From the NCBI RefSeq assembly GCF_036492635.1, contig NZ_AP025305.1:2976001-3040000 (forward strand): a DNA stretch of 64,000 nucleotides, written 5' to 3'. Under the pieces are notes generated by a model. The model was not told where the DNA came from, searched no databases, and saw only the letters and a list, made by a program, of their open reading frames with translations. Position numbers and translations under genes: made by a program. Positions within the stretch are counted from its first letter, which is position 1, and every line of letters begins with the position of its first letter. The stretch is from Aureibacter tunicatorum (GTDB lineage Bacteria; Bacteroidota; Bacteroidia; Cytophagales; Cyclobacteriaceae). This document shows, in pieces, positions 1-10,180 of the stretch.

Positions 1-935
1 AACAAAAATGCCCCTATAATCAACTGAGTAATACTTGATTTAGAATATATTTTCATAATTTCTTCAGTGTCGTTATGTTCAAATGCTTTTGAAAGAATTG
101 GCAATGAAATTTGGGTAAGAGCCCGCTTAGGAATCTCTATGAATGCAGCCATATAAAAACAAGTAGCATACACTCCCAAGCTCGCAGCTGATGAAAAATA
201 CGGAATCATCAAAATATCTATTTTATTAACCAACAAGCTTCCTGCACCACCTAAAAACATATACATGCTAAAGGTTAGAAAATGCTTCACTTCTGGCCTT
301 TGAGGCTTCAATACCCCTCCTTTTGACAAAACTAAATCCCGTTCATCATAAACTAACAACAGCATATTTGCCAGATATGCGAAGGTCGTTAACAAAATAA
401 ATCCACCTAGATCTATCCATTTCAAATAAAAAAGAAATAAAAAAACGATACTAGCAACCCTCAATAACAACTCTCGATAAAATGCGGGCCGAGAAACTCT
501 CAATGACGCTCTAGAAACCGCTTCCAAAATCGTTCGGTATAATACCAATATCATCAACGGTATGATATAAACTATATATTCACCTATCATTGGTGAACTT
601 TTTAAATAGCTATCAACAAAAAAGCCTTTCCCAAAAATAAAAACTATAATAAATAAAGATAATATTGGCGCTGGATACAGCATTAAAAACTTGACAAAAG
701 CAGCGGATTTATTTTCTTTGGCGTACTTTGGAAAATATCTATCGGCCAAGTTAGCAGCTCCAAACTGAAGAATTGTCCCCAAAAACACGCCCATATCCAC
801 AACATATCTATATGCTCCAATCTCCTCAGGCGATAACAGCTCCGGCATTATAAAAATGGTGATCAAAGCGCCTAATGCCACTCCTATATAGCTAATGAAT
901 GTTGTTTTTATGCTTGATTTGATTATTACTCCCAT
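1..935 (-). CDS. Polysaccharide flippase (Wzx-like), C-terminus cut by window edge
   Basis: The reading frame runs from an ATG at 933-935 leftward without a stop to the window edge, giving at least 311 residues. The N-terminus (MGVIIKSSIKTTFISYIGVA) leads into a series of hydrophobic segments separated by short basic loops. This is the pattern of the MOP-superfamily lipid-linked oligosaccharide flippases, which move undecaprenyl-linked glycans across the inner membrane. Motifs such as LVNKIDILMIPYF followed by GVYATCFYMAAFIEIPKRAL fit the family. Family members are usually 420-500 aa, so roughly a third is missing. It is divergent from the glycosyltransferase at 1048, with about 110 bp between starts, and both probably belong to a surface glycan locus lying mainly outside the window. 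The family call is firm; the substrate is unknown. Confidence 0.85.
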   Translation of the reverse strand, partial: MGVIIKSSIKTTFISYIGVALGALITIFIMPELLSPEEIGAYRYVVDMGVFLGTILQFGAANLADRYFPKYAKENKSAAFVKFLMLYPAPILSLFIIVFIFGKGFFVDSYLKSSPMIGEYIVYIIPLMILVLYRTILEAVSRASLRVSRPAFYRELLLRVASIVFLFLFYLKWIDLGGFILLTTFAYLANMLLLVYDERDLVLSKGGVLKPQRPEVKHFLTFSMYMFLGGAGSLLVNKIDILMIPYFSSAASLGVYATCFYMAAFIEIPKRALTQISLPILSKAFEHNDTEEIMKIYSKSSITQLIIGAFL

Positions 936-1047
936 TACGGAAAATCTTCATTTCGTTAAAACGCCACAAGTTACTAGTTTCAAAGCAAAAATTAGCATAT
1001 TTTTAAAACTACATAAGCATCGCTAATCTCTAATATTGATAAAACCA

Positions 1048-2292
1048 ATGAATATAACCTTTTTAAATAGTTTTGCTGTCTCTGGAGGCGCCGCAAGCGC
1101 AACAAATAGATTATACAAAGCATTGAAATCTAAAGGTGTAAATGTTAATGGAATTGGTTTATATAGGGAAAACTCTAATTTTGATTACTACTTTTACAAA
1201 CATGGTCTTGCGCTACTGGCTCTAGAAAAACTGTGCTTTCTACCGTACGAAAAAAATAAAAATGTTAGGTTTCAATTCTCAACGGCACTATTTGGCAAAA
1301 ATCCAATCAACAACCAACTGATACAAGAAGCAGATATCATTCATTTGCATTGGATCAACCAAGGACTCCTTTCATTGAAATCTCTCGAAGCCCTAGCGGG
1401 TCTTGGCAAACCAATCGTTTGGACTATGCATGATATGTGGCCGATAACTGGCGGATGCCATCATAGCAGGTCCTGCGATCATTATAAAAATGAGTGTGGT
1501 GATTGTTTTTATTTGAGAAAGCCCCGCAAGGACGACCTGTCTCATAAAATTTGGGAAAAGAAAAAAAGAATCTACAGCAAAGGGAATTTTCACCTTATTG
1601 GCGTGAGTGATTGGATAACTAGCTTCGCTCGAAATTCATCATTAGGCGAAGAAACAACTATACATACCCTCCCCAATCCGCTGGATACAACTCTTTTCCA
1701 ACCCAAAGAAAAAGCTTCCATCAAGGAATTGAAAGGCATAAGCCCTGAAATAACGACCATTAGCTTTTCCGCTTTCAATCTAGAAAACAAACAAAAAGGG
1801 TTCTACATATTCAAAGAAGCATTATCCATCTTAATTAATCAAAAGCCTGAATTAGCCAACACATGTCTTCTGCTTCTTAGCGGTAAAATATCAAATGAGA
1901 TAGCACTTGAAACATTGCCCATTCCTTATCAATATCATGGGTTGATTACTAATGAAGATGAAATGGCTCAATTTTACCAAAGCTCTGATATCTACGTTAC
2001 CTCATCACTGGAAGAAAGCCTCGGTTATACGGCAATGGAAGCGCTTGCCTGTGAAACTCCAGTGATTTCTTTTTCCTCAGGAGGCATTATTGAGCTAGTA
2101 AAAGATAATGAGACGGGATTAATTGCCGAATTCGGCAATGCGAATTCATTGGCTGAGAAAACCCTGCAATTAATAGAAGACCAAAATCTTAGAAAAAAGC
2201 TTGGAAAAACCGGCGCCAAAATGATCATTGGTAAATATAGCCCTGATGTCGTCGCAGAACAACATATTAAACTTTACAATGATATAGTTTAA
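1048..2292 (+). CDS. Glycosyltransferase family 4 protein
   Basis: A 414-residue GT-B-fold glycosyltransferase that would transfer a nucleotide-activated sugar to a glycan or lipid acceptor at the cytoplasmic membrane face. The N-terminal half starts MNITFLNSFAVSGGAASATN, containing the glycine-rich loop typical of GT4, and has HLHWINQG and WTMHDMWPITGGCHHS. The C-terminal half has the GT4 donor-site pattern SSLEESLGYTAMEALACETP followed by a conserved GG-I-E-LV. The frame stays open upstream to a TTG at 1036, but the ATG at 1048 puts the family's usual N-terminus at the start, so I chose it. The divergent flippase supports a role in polysaccharide assembly. Donor and acceptor cannot be read from the sequence. 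Confidence 0.88.
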   Translation: MNITFLNSFAVSGGAASATNRLYKALKSKGVNVNGIGLYRENSNFDYYFYKHGLALLALEKLCFLPYEKNKNVRFQFSTALFGKNPINNQLIQEADIIHLHWINQGLLSLKSLEALAGLGKPIVWTMHDMWPITGGCHHSRSCDHYKNECGDCFYLRKPRKDDLSHKIWEKKKRIYSKGNFHLIGVSDWITSFARNSSLGEETTIHTLPNPLDTTLFQPKEKASIKELKGISPEITTISFSAFNLENKQKGFYIFKEALSILINQKPELANTCLLLLSGKISNEIALETLPIPYQYHGLITNEDEMAQFYQSSDIYVTSSLEESLGYTAMEALACETPVISFSSGGIIELVKDNETGLIAEFGNANSLAEKTLQLIEDQNLRKKLGKTGAKMIIGKYSPDVVAEQHIKLYNDIV

Positions 2293-2332
2293 AAATTCAA
2301 ACAACATTCCCTCTCAATCTGTTGATTGATAA

Positions 2333-3097
2333 ATGAGGAAAAAGAAAAAGAAAATAGGGTTAACACTTAGTGGAGGCGGGTCAAGAGGAGTCATCCATAT
2401 TGGCGTATTGCATGCTTTTGAGAAATACAATATAATGCCAAACGCCATCTCAGGCACAAGCATGGGAGCTATCATAGCTGCATTTTACGCTCATGGGATT
2501 TCGCCATTAGAGATTTTGAACACTTTCAAGAAAAGCAGCATACGCAACTTTTTCAAGCTTTTAATCTCTAAAAAGGGAATTTTCAGTCTAAAAATGCTAG
2601 AAAAGCTTATTGTAAACAATATCCCGCATGATAACTTCAATGACTTAAAAATCCCACTTTTTGTTTGCACAACAAACCTCACCTTAGGCCAAACGCACTT
2701 TTTCTCTTCAGGAACTTTATCCAACAAGCTTATGGCTTCTTCAACTATTCCTATACTTTTCCCTGCTATTGAAATTGATGGCCATCAGTATATAGATGGA
2801 GGGCTGCTCAACAACCTTCCTATTGAGCCAATATTAGAGATATGCGATACTACAATAGGCGTGCATGTCAATAATGTTCCTCCCAGCCCAAGATACAGCA
2901 ATATGAGAGAAATCGGCATCAGGACTTTTAGCTTAGCTATAGCTCAAAATGTCAAGCAGAATTCATCAAAATGTGATTACTTAATCGAGCCAAAACTCAA
3001 CAAGTACTATGACTTCCTGGACTTCAATGCTTTAGACGAACTATTCAGCATCGGATACGAACATGGAGAAGCCTTGATAAAGAAACACTTGCTTTAA
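2333..3097 (+). CDS. Patatin-like phospholipase family protein
   Basis: A 254-residue patatin-fold serine hydrolase. It shows the oxyanion loop GGGSRG near residues 15-20, the nucleophile elbow G-T-S-M-G with Ser43, and the catalytic Asp155 in a DGG motif, so the Ser-Asp dyad is intact. Family members hydrolyse acyl esters of phospholipids or other lipids; the RssA-type bacterial members have mostly uncharacterised substrates. There is no signal peptide or membrane segment, so it is probably cytosolic or peripheral. It lies 40 bp after the glycosyltransferase on the same strand and may be co-transcribed. The C-terminus (residues 190-254) is less conserved and probably defines the subfamily. 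Confidence 0.9.
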   Translation: MRKKKKKIGLTLSGGGSRGVIHIGVLHAFEKYNIMPNAISGTSMGAIIAAFYAHGISPLEILNTFKKSSIRNFFKLLISKKGIFSLKMLEKLIVNNIPHDNFNDLKIPLFVCTTNLTLGQTHFFSSGTLSNKLMASSTIPILFPAIEIDGHQYIDGGLLNNLPIEPILEICDTTIGVHVNNVPPSPRYSNMREIGIRTFSLAIAQNVKQNSSKCDYLIEPKLNKYYDFLDFNALDELFSIGYEHGEALIKKHLL

Positions 3098-3199
3098 ATA
3101 ATGTCTATCTATTGGGCATAATGAAACCGAATTTAGCCCAGAGCCTTTCCTATTCAATTATTTTTTAATACTTTCCATTTTCAATAATCTTATTTTTAA

Positions 3200-4177
3200 A
3201 TGACTTACGACGTAATCATCATCGGAGCTGGTCCATGCGGACTTTCTGTAGGTATCGAAGCCCAAAGCAATCAATTATCGCATTTGATTTTGGATAAAGG
3301 CACTGTCGCGGAATCCATCAGGCAATACCCTCTTCAAATGAAATTCTTTTCAACAAGAGAGAATATTGAAATAGGCAACATTCCTTTTGCCATAAGGGAA
3401 CCAAAAGCCAGCAGAGAGGAAGCTCTTACATATTACAGAAAAGTAGCCGAACACTACCAACTCAATCTTGAATTGCAAACTGAAGTAGAATCAGTCGCTC
3501 AATTTAGTGACGGCTTGAAAGTTCAAACAAAATGCGGCAAGAATTACATTGGTAAAAACGTTGTCATTGCGACTGGGTATTTTGACAATCCTAGAAAACT
3601 AAATATACCAGGAGAAGAATTACCTCATGTTGAAAACAAATACAGAGAACCTTATAAATACGCATTTTCGAGAGTCATCATCATAGGTGGAGGGAACTCA
3701 GCTGTTGAAACCGCTCTAGACTTGCATCGCAATGGCGCCGATGTTACCTTATTGGTAAAAGAAAATGACTTCAAGCCAACTGCCAAATATTGGCTGGTTC
3801 CGGATCTTAATAATCGAATCAAGGAAGGCAAAATCAAAGCTTCCTTTAATACCACAGCAACTGAAATTGAGAAAAATCTTGTGCATACAAAAGATGCCGC
3901 TGGGCAAAACACCTCTTTTGAATGCGATTATGTATTAACATTGATAGGACATACCACAGACACAAAACTCTTAAAGAGTTGCCAAATCAAATACAGTGAG
4001 GACCTCATTCCTGCTTACGATGCAAATACCTTTGAAACAAATATACCAAACCTATACGTTTCAGGAACAGTTATCTGCGGCACACAAACTGAAAAAGTTT
4101 TTATAGAAAATGGACGATTGCATGGCAAAGCAATCATTAATAATATTTTGAATAAGCAAGCTATTCTTGAAGCATAA
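3200..4177 (+). CDS. ypdA: YpdA-type NAD(P)H:bacillithiol disulfide oxidoreductase (putative)
   Basis: A 325-residue flavoprotein of the thioredoxin-reductase superfamily. It has an N-terminal FAD-binding Rossmann motif (IIGAGPCGLSVG, residues 7-18), a second dinucleotide site IIIGGGNSAVETAL near residue 158 for NAD(P)H, and a C-terminal FAD motif around NLYVSGTV. It lacks the CxxC redox centre of true thioredoxin reductase, which matches YpdA/Bdr. YpdA enzymes recycle oxidised bacillithiol in Firmicutes and are also common in Bacteroidota. No bacillithiol biosynthesis genes are in this window, so the substrate is inferred from family membership. A strong hairpin follows the stop codon. Confidence 0.82.
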   Translation: MTYDVIIIGAGPCGLSVGIEAQSNQLSHLILDKGTVAESIRQYPLQMKFFSTRENIEIGNIPFAIREPKASREEALTYYRKVAEHYQLNLELQTEVESVAQFSDGLKVQTKCGKNYIGKNVVIATGYFDNPRKLNIPGEELPHVENKYREPYKYAFSRVIIIGGGNSAVETALDLHRNGADVTLLVKENDFKPTAKYWLVPDLNNRIKEGKIKASFNTTATEIEKNLVHTKDAAGQNTSFECDYVLTLIGHTTDTKLLKSCQIKYSEDLIPAYDANTFETNIPNLYVSGTVICGTQTEKVFIENGRLHGKAIINNILNKQAILEA

Positions 4178-4206
4178 AAAGAGGGAGTTGATTAACTCCC
4201 TCTTTT
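4176..4206. terminator. Bidirectional intrinsic terminator
   Basis: A hairpin with 9-bp stem GAGGGAGTT/AACTCCCTC at 4181-4202 and a four-base loop, flanked by an A-run on the left and a T-run on the right. It therefore works in both directions between the convergent ypdA and adhesin genes. Confidence 0.85.
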
Positions 4207-4219
4207 ATTCATTTATCAA

Positions 4220-5624
4220 TTTTAATACTTTAATAAGCTATCTGCACATAGCCAGTGATGTCTTCCATATCCTCCACCTTGATGATATAGAAATATGTTC
4301 CCTGACTCAGCAACTCATTGCCAAACGCGCTGCCTGAGTTTGAATAACCAGACCAGTCATCCTGATAGTCTTCAGACTCGTAAACCTTATTGCCCCACCT
4401 GTTCATAACGATCAAGTGAACTCGCTGAGAAGGCTCTACTATTGTCACTTCAAATCTATCGTTCTTCCCATCTCCATTTGGCGTCAACACTTCTGTAAGA
4501 CCTGTTGATTGCGACTCTATATAAACATACGACTCAACACACTCCCCTGAAAAATCACAAGCTCGGATTTTCACTTTATCCGTAAACTTCGATGAAGTGA
4601 ATGGAATGTATGTAAATTCTCCGTCATAAAATTCCGCCTGACCATGAATCAAAGTGCCATCTTCCTGAACAACTGTATAAGTATCAATGTCATCCAAGGT
4701 ATCCTCGTCACTTAAGTCAATATTTATCCTCGCAGGAATTCCGTCTCGAATCGAAATATCTACATCTTCCATTTCCGGAGCTGTATTGAAACGAACTATT
4801 TGCAAAGTGTCATACGCTCGACAACCGTCGTTATCTTCAGCCATGAAAGAATATTCAAACAAAGAATCCTTCTCAACAATAATCTCTACAGGCTGCCATG
4901 TAAAATCAACTCGATCTGCAATCGTCTTCAAATCCGTTGAATCATTAATATTCCATCCAAAATACTCTTCCTCTGTTCCTAGCAAGACCAACTTCTCATC
5001 CAAAACCTCATACTTGCCTATGCGGAGCGTATCTGAAAATAAATATAAATCATCCTGTTGATCATATGCATAAATACCTACAGAAGGACCTGTTCCACGT
5101 TTAACTTCTATTAAACCTGATTTCTGAGGATTTCCACCTGCATCTTTCAAAGTATATTCATACACTCCTACACTTAAGATTCTACTCACATCGCTTACAA
5201 CGCCTGAAGGTGTAATTATAGTGGCTTCGCTTCCTGAAATGATCGCCCAATCCACCTGATACGCCTCATCATCGCTCACGGCAACCAATGTATCTGTTTC
5301 ACAAACTGGTATCACAATTTCTCGTGAGCTTGGTAAAATAAATACAGTAACGGTCGCTGTTGAAGTATTTGAATGAATATCCGTTAATGTATAATCAAAT
5401 GTCTGCTTAACTATGGTTGTCAAAACTGGTGTTTGATTCGCTGTGAAATTGATAACTCCTGTCGAAGTCAACTCACCCTCTCCATATACCCATTCTGCAT
5501 CCGGATCAATCGCAACCGTTGTCGTTGAAACAACACCTTCATCATTCCCCAAAATATCAATTTGCCTCAAAACATCATCTTGGTACATGTAAATCGTATC
5601 CGCTATGGCTTTCAAAGAACCTCT
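4220..5624. repeat. Long direct repeat, copy 1 (3' cassette of adhesin 1)
   Basis: This 1405-bp block matches 8776-10180 at a constant offset of 4556 bp with no indels. I count about two dozen mismatches by eye, or roughly 98% identity. It begins 10 bp outside the coding region and ends abruptly at codon 971. Confidence 0.95.
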
Positions 5625-8534
5625 AGTAAAATCAAATGTAAATTCAACAAAGCAATTATAAGTATTATCCGAAACCTTAACCTTATACTCCTTGGATGCC
5701 GCCGGATTAGGTGTCAATACTTGCTCATTATTAGATAATACTTCTCTTTGAGGATCAGTAATATCCGACCACTCAATAGTAGTATTAGCCAAGTCAGCTA
5801 CATTAATTTCAAACGTTTGGTCAATATTATTCTGATTAGCATCTACGACAATTGGATCTCCGGAAACAATATTAACTATAGGCAAATCAGCAAAAGTTAT
5901 TTGTTGCGAGAATACTATTTGATCACCTATTTCAAATCCATTTACATTATCTAAATTAACTTTATAATTGAATTCTGCAATATCCAAATCAACGTTATTA
6001 TCATCAAGTGCACTTTCTTTCCACTTCAATTTGAATGTCACCGTGCCATCTTGATTTCTAACAGGAGCTTCTTCGCTTTCCAATACATCAGAATCAACAA
6101 GCTCATAAACAACGTTCGCTGTACTTGCATAAAAATCAACAACCTTAACCTCAAACGAATCATCAATTCCTTGACACCTCCCTATTTCAAGTGATGGAAT
6201 ATCTATCAACTCAACTTCAAAAGTTGCTGGCGACACACCACAACCAAGAGTATCTTTCGCCTCAACAATATAAGTATACACACCTACATCCAATGTCTCA
6301 AGTTGTGGCACAGAACTCATGTTATCGACACTTGCTTCCTGTGTCGGGGATTCGCTCCAAGTAATTGTACTTTCATCAACAGCATCGTTTAATTCTTTCA
6401 ATCTAAATGTTTCAACTGCGCCCCCTTTAGTCACCACAAACTCATTCAAATCAATCGCTTCAACAGAAACAGATGGCAATACAGTTATCTCTACAACCTT
6501 TACCCATTCATCTCCTGTTAGATTATCTGTAATCGTGCATTTGAATGTCGCTGATGTCGCTCCTTCATTTACCGTAACATTTACTTGCGCTTGTTCTAAA
6601 TCAGCCCCTGGCTCAAATGCTCCATTCGTTGCTTCAGACCAAACGTATGTCAAATCAAGCTCCTCTCCTTCTACCTTTAAAGAAATTTCATGCAATGTGG
6701 ATCCATCTGCTTCGCAATAACCTATAGTTTTATCATTTGGTGTGATATCCAAAGGTTCAATAATTTTAACCGTTACAGTATCCATTGTATTACAACCATA
6801 AGCATCATCTAAACTACCAACATAGATATAAGTATCTACTGCCCCATAATTAGGAGAAATCTTTGGTGAGTTGGTATCAAAATCAGTTTCAACTCCTGCA
6901 TTCGGTGTTAGATCCCAAACGATATCTGAAGCTGTCTTCATTCCGCTTGCATCCGTCACATTAACGTCAAATGTTATTGGACTAGTTGAATTAGTGCGTC
7001 TAGTAAATTCATCTTCACTAAAGGTGATGCTTGGCTCTGCTAATCTTGTAACAGTAATTGAACTAGTTTCTAACTCAACTTCTGTCAACAATGTCTCATC
7101 AGTTACTGGGTCTTGTGTAAACTGGTTAGTCTTAACAGTATAATGAAAAATGTGAGAATCTCCTGTGAACTTCACTTTAACAGAATGGGTATCTCCATTT
7201 TTTGCTTCTGAATTAACAACTACCTCTCCATTGGCATTGCTTGCAGACCATTCAACTAGCAATTCCGCATCAGGAACTGAAGCTAACTCAAAACTTATTT
7301 CAACTTCCTCTTCACAGCTACCTATTGATACTTCAGAGTCTACATTCAACTCAGCAAATCGAACAATAATATTTTTCTTAAACAAAACTTCTTCAGCGTA
7401 ATCCTCATGCCACTCTTGTATAAATGGCATATTTTTAGAACCGAATGTATCATCCCATTTTCCTTCGATACCAGGAACGTTATTCCCCCATCCATTACTT
7501 GGATCTCCTCCTTGAGGCACAACATAAGCTACATAACCATTCGTCGTACTATTTGGCTCGCCAATAGCCCAAGGATTATAGCCATCGAGTCCTGTAAATA
7601 AAGTTCCATTCTCTACAAGAGTTTTATCATTAGACCTCCACTGCCATTGTCCGGAAACTTTCTGTAGAGCTACCCAGCCTCCCAATCCATCAAATTGAAA
7701 TTCTCTTTCAATAAAACGCCATTCATCCGCCGATTGAAAAGTTGCAAAATAACTCAACATTTTATTTAAACGATGTCCTTTGTCTTGTGTACCTGGTCTG
7801 TTTGGTTCAGTAAGATTTCTAGCTTGCGACCAAGTTTTCATCTGGTCTTTGCCCCTTACTGTATAGTAATGTCTTTTCCAATTTGAAGGATTATCATCAG
7901 ACGTATCTTCAAAAATGAAATAACCTCCCAATATGTACTCTATTGTTCTGTCCGCTTCTTGAGTTAAATCAATATTTGGATTAGTATTTTTATAAATAAT
8001 TCTTGAGAATAAAGCTTTGTACGCCTCTTTATTTGCATCTCCTCTTATTTCAAGCTTTTTATTATTTCTATCATAGAAGAAAGAAAACCTCGATCTTGCA
8101 ATTGTTTTTATCTGTGTATTTGGATCAATTCTAACATATTCAACATTATAAAACTCCTCTCTTAAATGCCTAAAAGTAATTTCATTTGTTGAAACTGTAT
8201 CTACTATTTGTCCTGCTAAATTTAGATCAACATCCTGTAAATATAAATTGTCAAAATTTTTCTGATAATTAAAACTATTATCTGGATATCGAATATACAC
8301 TTTAGCCTCATCCAAATCACTTTCTGTCCCATTGACCAGATTAATGACGGAGCTATTATCATTTACAACAAGAGATTGGTTCTGATAAGTATATACTTTT
8401 AATGTATCTTTTACTTCGAGCTCTAAGTCTCTATCAATTAATTGGGCAAATGAAGTATGCGAAGAAAAGCATGTCAACATTAATACCCAAATAAGAATTT
8501 TCAACTTTTTGAAAAATCGTTTGTGTAGTTTCAT
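4230..8534 (-). CDS. Giant T9SS type B secreted protein with C-type-lectin-like domain (adhesin 1)
   Basis: A 1434-residue surface or secreted protein. It starts with a signal peptide (basic residues, a hydrophobic core, then SHTSFAQ). Residues about 205-380 look like a C-type-lectin-like domain: a GGWVALQK/WQWRS core, a GEPN motif near 325 and a WDD motif near 360, resembling the Ca2+/sugar ligands EPN and WND. Several Ig/PKD-like beta-sandwich repeats follow, including a block at about 502-596 shared with adhesin 2. The last 90 residues carry the type B T9SS signal (LTPNGDGKNDRF, then NRWGNKVYE, DDWSG). Residues 971-1434 are almost identical to the end of adhesin 2. A terminator lies upstream at 8737-8769, so this gene probably has its own promoter. 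The ligand is unknown. Confidence 0.9.
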   Translation of the reverse strand: MKLHKRFFKKLKILIWVLMLTCFSSHTSFAQLIDRDLELEVKDTLKVYTYQNQSLVVNDNSSVINLVNGTESDLDEAKVYIRYPDNSFNYQKNFDNLYLQDVDLNLAGQIVDTVSTNEITFRHLREEFYNVEYVRIDPNTQIKTIARSRFSFFYDRNNKKLEIRGDANKEAYKALFSRIIYKNTNPNIDLTQEADRTIEYILGGYFIFEDTSDDNPSNWKRHYYTVRGKDQMKTWSQARNLTEPNRPGTQDKGHRLNKMLSYFATFQSADEWRFIEREFQFDGLGGWVALQKVSGQWQWRSNDKTLVENGTLFTGLDGYNPWAIGEPNSTTNGYVAYVVPQGGDPSNGWGNNVPGIEGKWDDTFGSKNMPFIQEWHEDYAEEVLFKKNIIVRFAELNVDSEVSIGSCEEEVEISFELASVPDAELLVEWSASNANGEVVVNSEAKNGDTHSVKVKFTGDSHIFHYTVKTNQFTQDPVTDETLLTEVELETSSITVTRLAEPSITFSEDEFTRRTNSTSPITFDVNVTDASGMKTASDIVWDLTPNAGVETDFDTNSPKISPNYGAVDTYIYVGSLDDAYGCNTMDTVTVKIIEPLDITPNDKTIGYCEADGSTLHEISLKVEGEELDLTYVWSEATNGAFEPGADLEQAQVNVTVNEGATSATFKCTITDNLTGDEWVKVVEITVLPSVSVEAIDLNEFVVTKGGAVETFRLKELNDAVDESTITWSESPTQEASVDNMSSVPQLETLDVGVYTYIVEAKDTLGCGVSPATFEVELIDIPSLEIGRCQGIDDSFEVKVVDFYASTANVVYELVDSDVLESEEAPVRNQDGTVTFKLKWKESALDDNNVDLDIAEFNYKVNLDNVNGFEIGDQIVFSQQITFADLPIVNIVSGDPIVVDANQNNIDQTFEINVADLANTTIEWSDITDPQREVLSNNEQVLTPNPAASKEYKVKVSDNTYNCFVEFTFDFTRGSLKAIADTIYMYQDDVLRQIDILGNDEGVVSTTTVAIDPDAEWVYGEGELTSTGVINFTANQTPVLTTIVKQTFDYTLTDIHSNTSTATVTVFILPSSREIVIPVCETDTLVAVSDDEAYQVDWAIISGSEATIITPSGVVSDVSRILSVGVYEYTLKDAGGNPQKSGLIEVKRGTGPSVGIYAYDQQDDLYLFSDTLRIGKYEVLDEKLVLLGTEEEYFGWNINDSTDLKTIADRVDFTWQPVEIIVEKDSLFEYSFMAEDNDGCRAYDTLQIVRFNTAPEMEDVDISIRDGIPARINIDLSDEDTLDDIDTYTVVQEDGTLIHGQAEFYDGEFTYIPFTSSKFTDKVKIRACDFSGECVESYVYIESQSTGLTEVLTPNGDGKNDRFEVTIVEPSQRVHLIVMNRWGNKVYESEDYQDDWSGYSNSGSAFGNELLSQGTYFYIIKVEDMEDITGYVQIAY
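6748..7031. repeat. Second shared block, copy 1 (Ig-like module)
   Basis: About 280 bp encoding the module around EFTRRTNS and WDLTPNAGVETDFD. It matches 11817-12100 in adhesin 2 at offset 5069, more diverged than the 3' cassette, with the right-hand half closest. The different offset shows that the two genes differ in length between the shared blocks. Confidence 0.8.
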
Positions 8535-8736
8535 TTTATTTAATTGTTCGTAATATGACTTAATAGGCGATATATTTTAATTGTATTTAATTCGTCATTC
8601 AAAATGTCTACTATTAATATAATTGAATAAAAAACAACATTTTAGAATAAAATTACTTAAAATTCACACTAGGATAATCTTTAACATATTTTAGATTACA
8701 TTGTATCATAATCATTTCAACATCAAAGTAAGGCAC

Positions 8737-8769
8737 TAAAAAAAGCCGCTTCTAAGAAACGGCTTTTTA
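8737..8769 (-). terminator. Intrinsic terminator after adhesin 2
   Basis: An imperfect hairpin at GCCGCTTCTAAGAAACGGC with an A-run to its left and a T-run to its right. It lies 17 bp past the stop of the 8786-13948 gene and separates its transcript from adhesin 1. Confidence 0.75.
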
Positions 8770-8775
8770 TGAGTG

Positions 8776-10180
8776 TTTTAATACTTTAATAAGCTATCTG
8801 AACATAGCCAGTGATGTCTTCCATATCTTCCACCTTGATGATATAGAAATATGTTCCCTGACTCAGCAACTCATTGCCAAACGCGCTGCCTGAATTTGAA
8901 TAACCGGACCAATCATCCTGATAGTCTTCAGACTCGTAAACCTTATTGCCCCACCTGTTCATAACGATCAAGTGAACTCGCTGAGAAGGCTCTACTATTG
9001 TCACTTCAAATCTATCGTTCTTCCCATCTCCATTTGGCGTCAACACTTCTGTAAGACCTGTTGATTGCGACTCTATATAAACATACGACTCAACACACTC
9101 GCCTGAAAAATCACAAGCTCGGATTTTCACTTTATCCGTAAACTTCGATGAAGTAAATGGAATGTATGTAAATTCTCCATCATAAAATTCCGCCTGACCA
9201 TGAATCAAAGTACCATCTTCCTGGACAACTGTATAAGTATCAATGTCATCCAAGGTATCCTCGTCACTCAAGTCAATATTTATCCTCGCAGGAATTCCGT
9301 CTCGAATCGAAATATCCACATCTTCCATTTCCGGAGCTGTATTGAAACGAACTATTTGCAAAGTGTCATACGCTCGACAACCGTCGTTATCTTCAGCCAT
9401 GAAAGAATATTCAAACAAAGAATCCTTCTCAACAATAATCTCTACAGGCTGCCATGTAAAATCAACTCGATCTGCAATCGTCTTCAAATCCGTTGAATCA
9501 TTAATATTCCATCCAAAATACTCTTCCTCTGTTCCTAGCAAGACCAACTTCTCATCCAAAACCTCATACTTGCCTATGCGGAGCGTATCTGAAAATAAAT
9601 ACAAATCATCCTGTTGATCATATGCATAAATACCTACAGAAGGACCTGTTCCACGTTTAACTTCTATTAAACCTGATTTCTGAGGATTTCCACCTGCATC
9701 TTTCAAAGTATATTCATACACTCCTACACTTAAGATTCTACTCACATCGCTTACAACGCCTGAAGGTGTAGTTATAGTGGCTTCGCTTCCTGAAACGATC
9801 GCCCAATCCACCTGATACACCTCATCATCGCTCACGGCAACCAATGTATCTGTTTCACAAACTGGTATCACAATCTCTCGTGAGCTTGGTAAAATAAATA
9901 CAGTAACGGTCGCTGTTGAAGTATTTGAATGAATATCCGTTAATGTATAATCAAATATCTGCTTAACTATGGTTGTCAAAACCGGTGTTTGGTGCGCTGT
10001 GAAATTGATAACTCCTGTCGAAGTCAACTCGCCCTCTCCATATACCCATTCTGCATCCGGATCAATCGCAACTGTTGTCGTTGAAACAACACCTTCATCA
10101 TTCCCCAAAATATCAATTTGCCTCAAAACATCATCTTGATACATGTAAATCGTATCCGCTATGGCTTTCAAAGAACCTCT
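8776..10180. repeat. Long direct repeat, copy 2 (3' cassette of adhesin 2)
   Basis: The partner of 4220-5624. It encodes residues 1257-1720 of adhesin 2. The few amino-acid changes include Ala/Val, Ile/Val, Ile/Thr, Asn/His and Thr/Ile substitutions near its far end; many of the mismatches are synonymous. Confidence 0.95.

Noticed and set aside
3110-3150. Hairpin after the patatin gene (TGGGC...GCCCA)
   Set aside because: Only five base pairs with an 18-nt loop and no adjacent T-run.
4687-9617. Two identical 124-aa plus-strand ORFs (4687-5061 and 9243-9617)
   Set aside because: They are antisense shadows of the duplicated adhesin 3' cassette; their identity only reflects the repeat, and their composition is not protein-like.
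4220-10180. The long direct repeat as an insertion sequence or transposon
   Set aside because: No transposase, no terminal inverted repeats, and the repeat is in frame within coding sequence.
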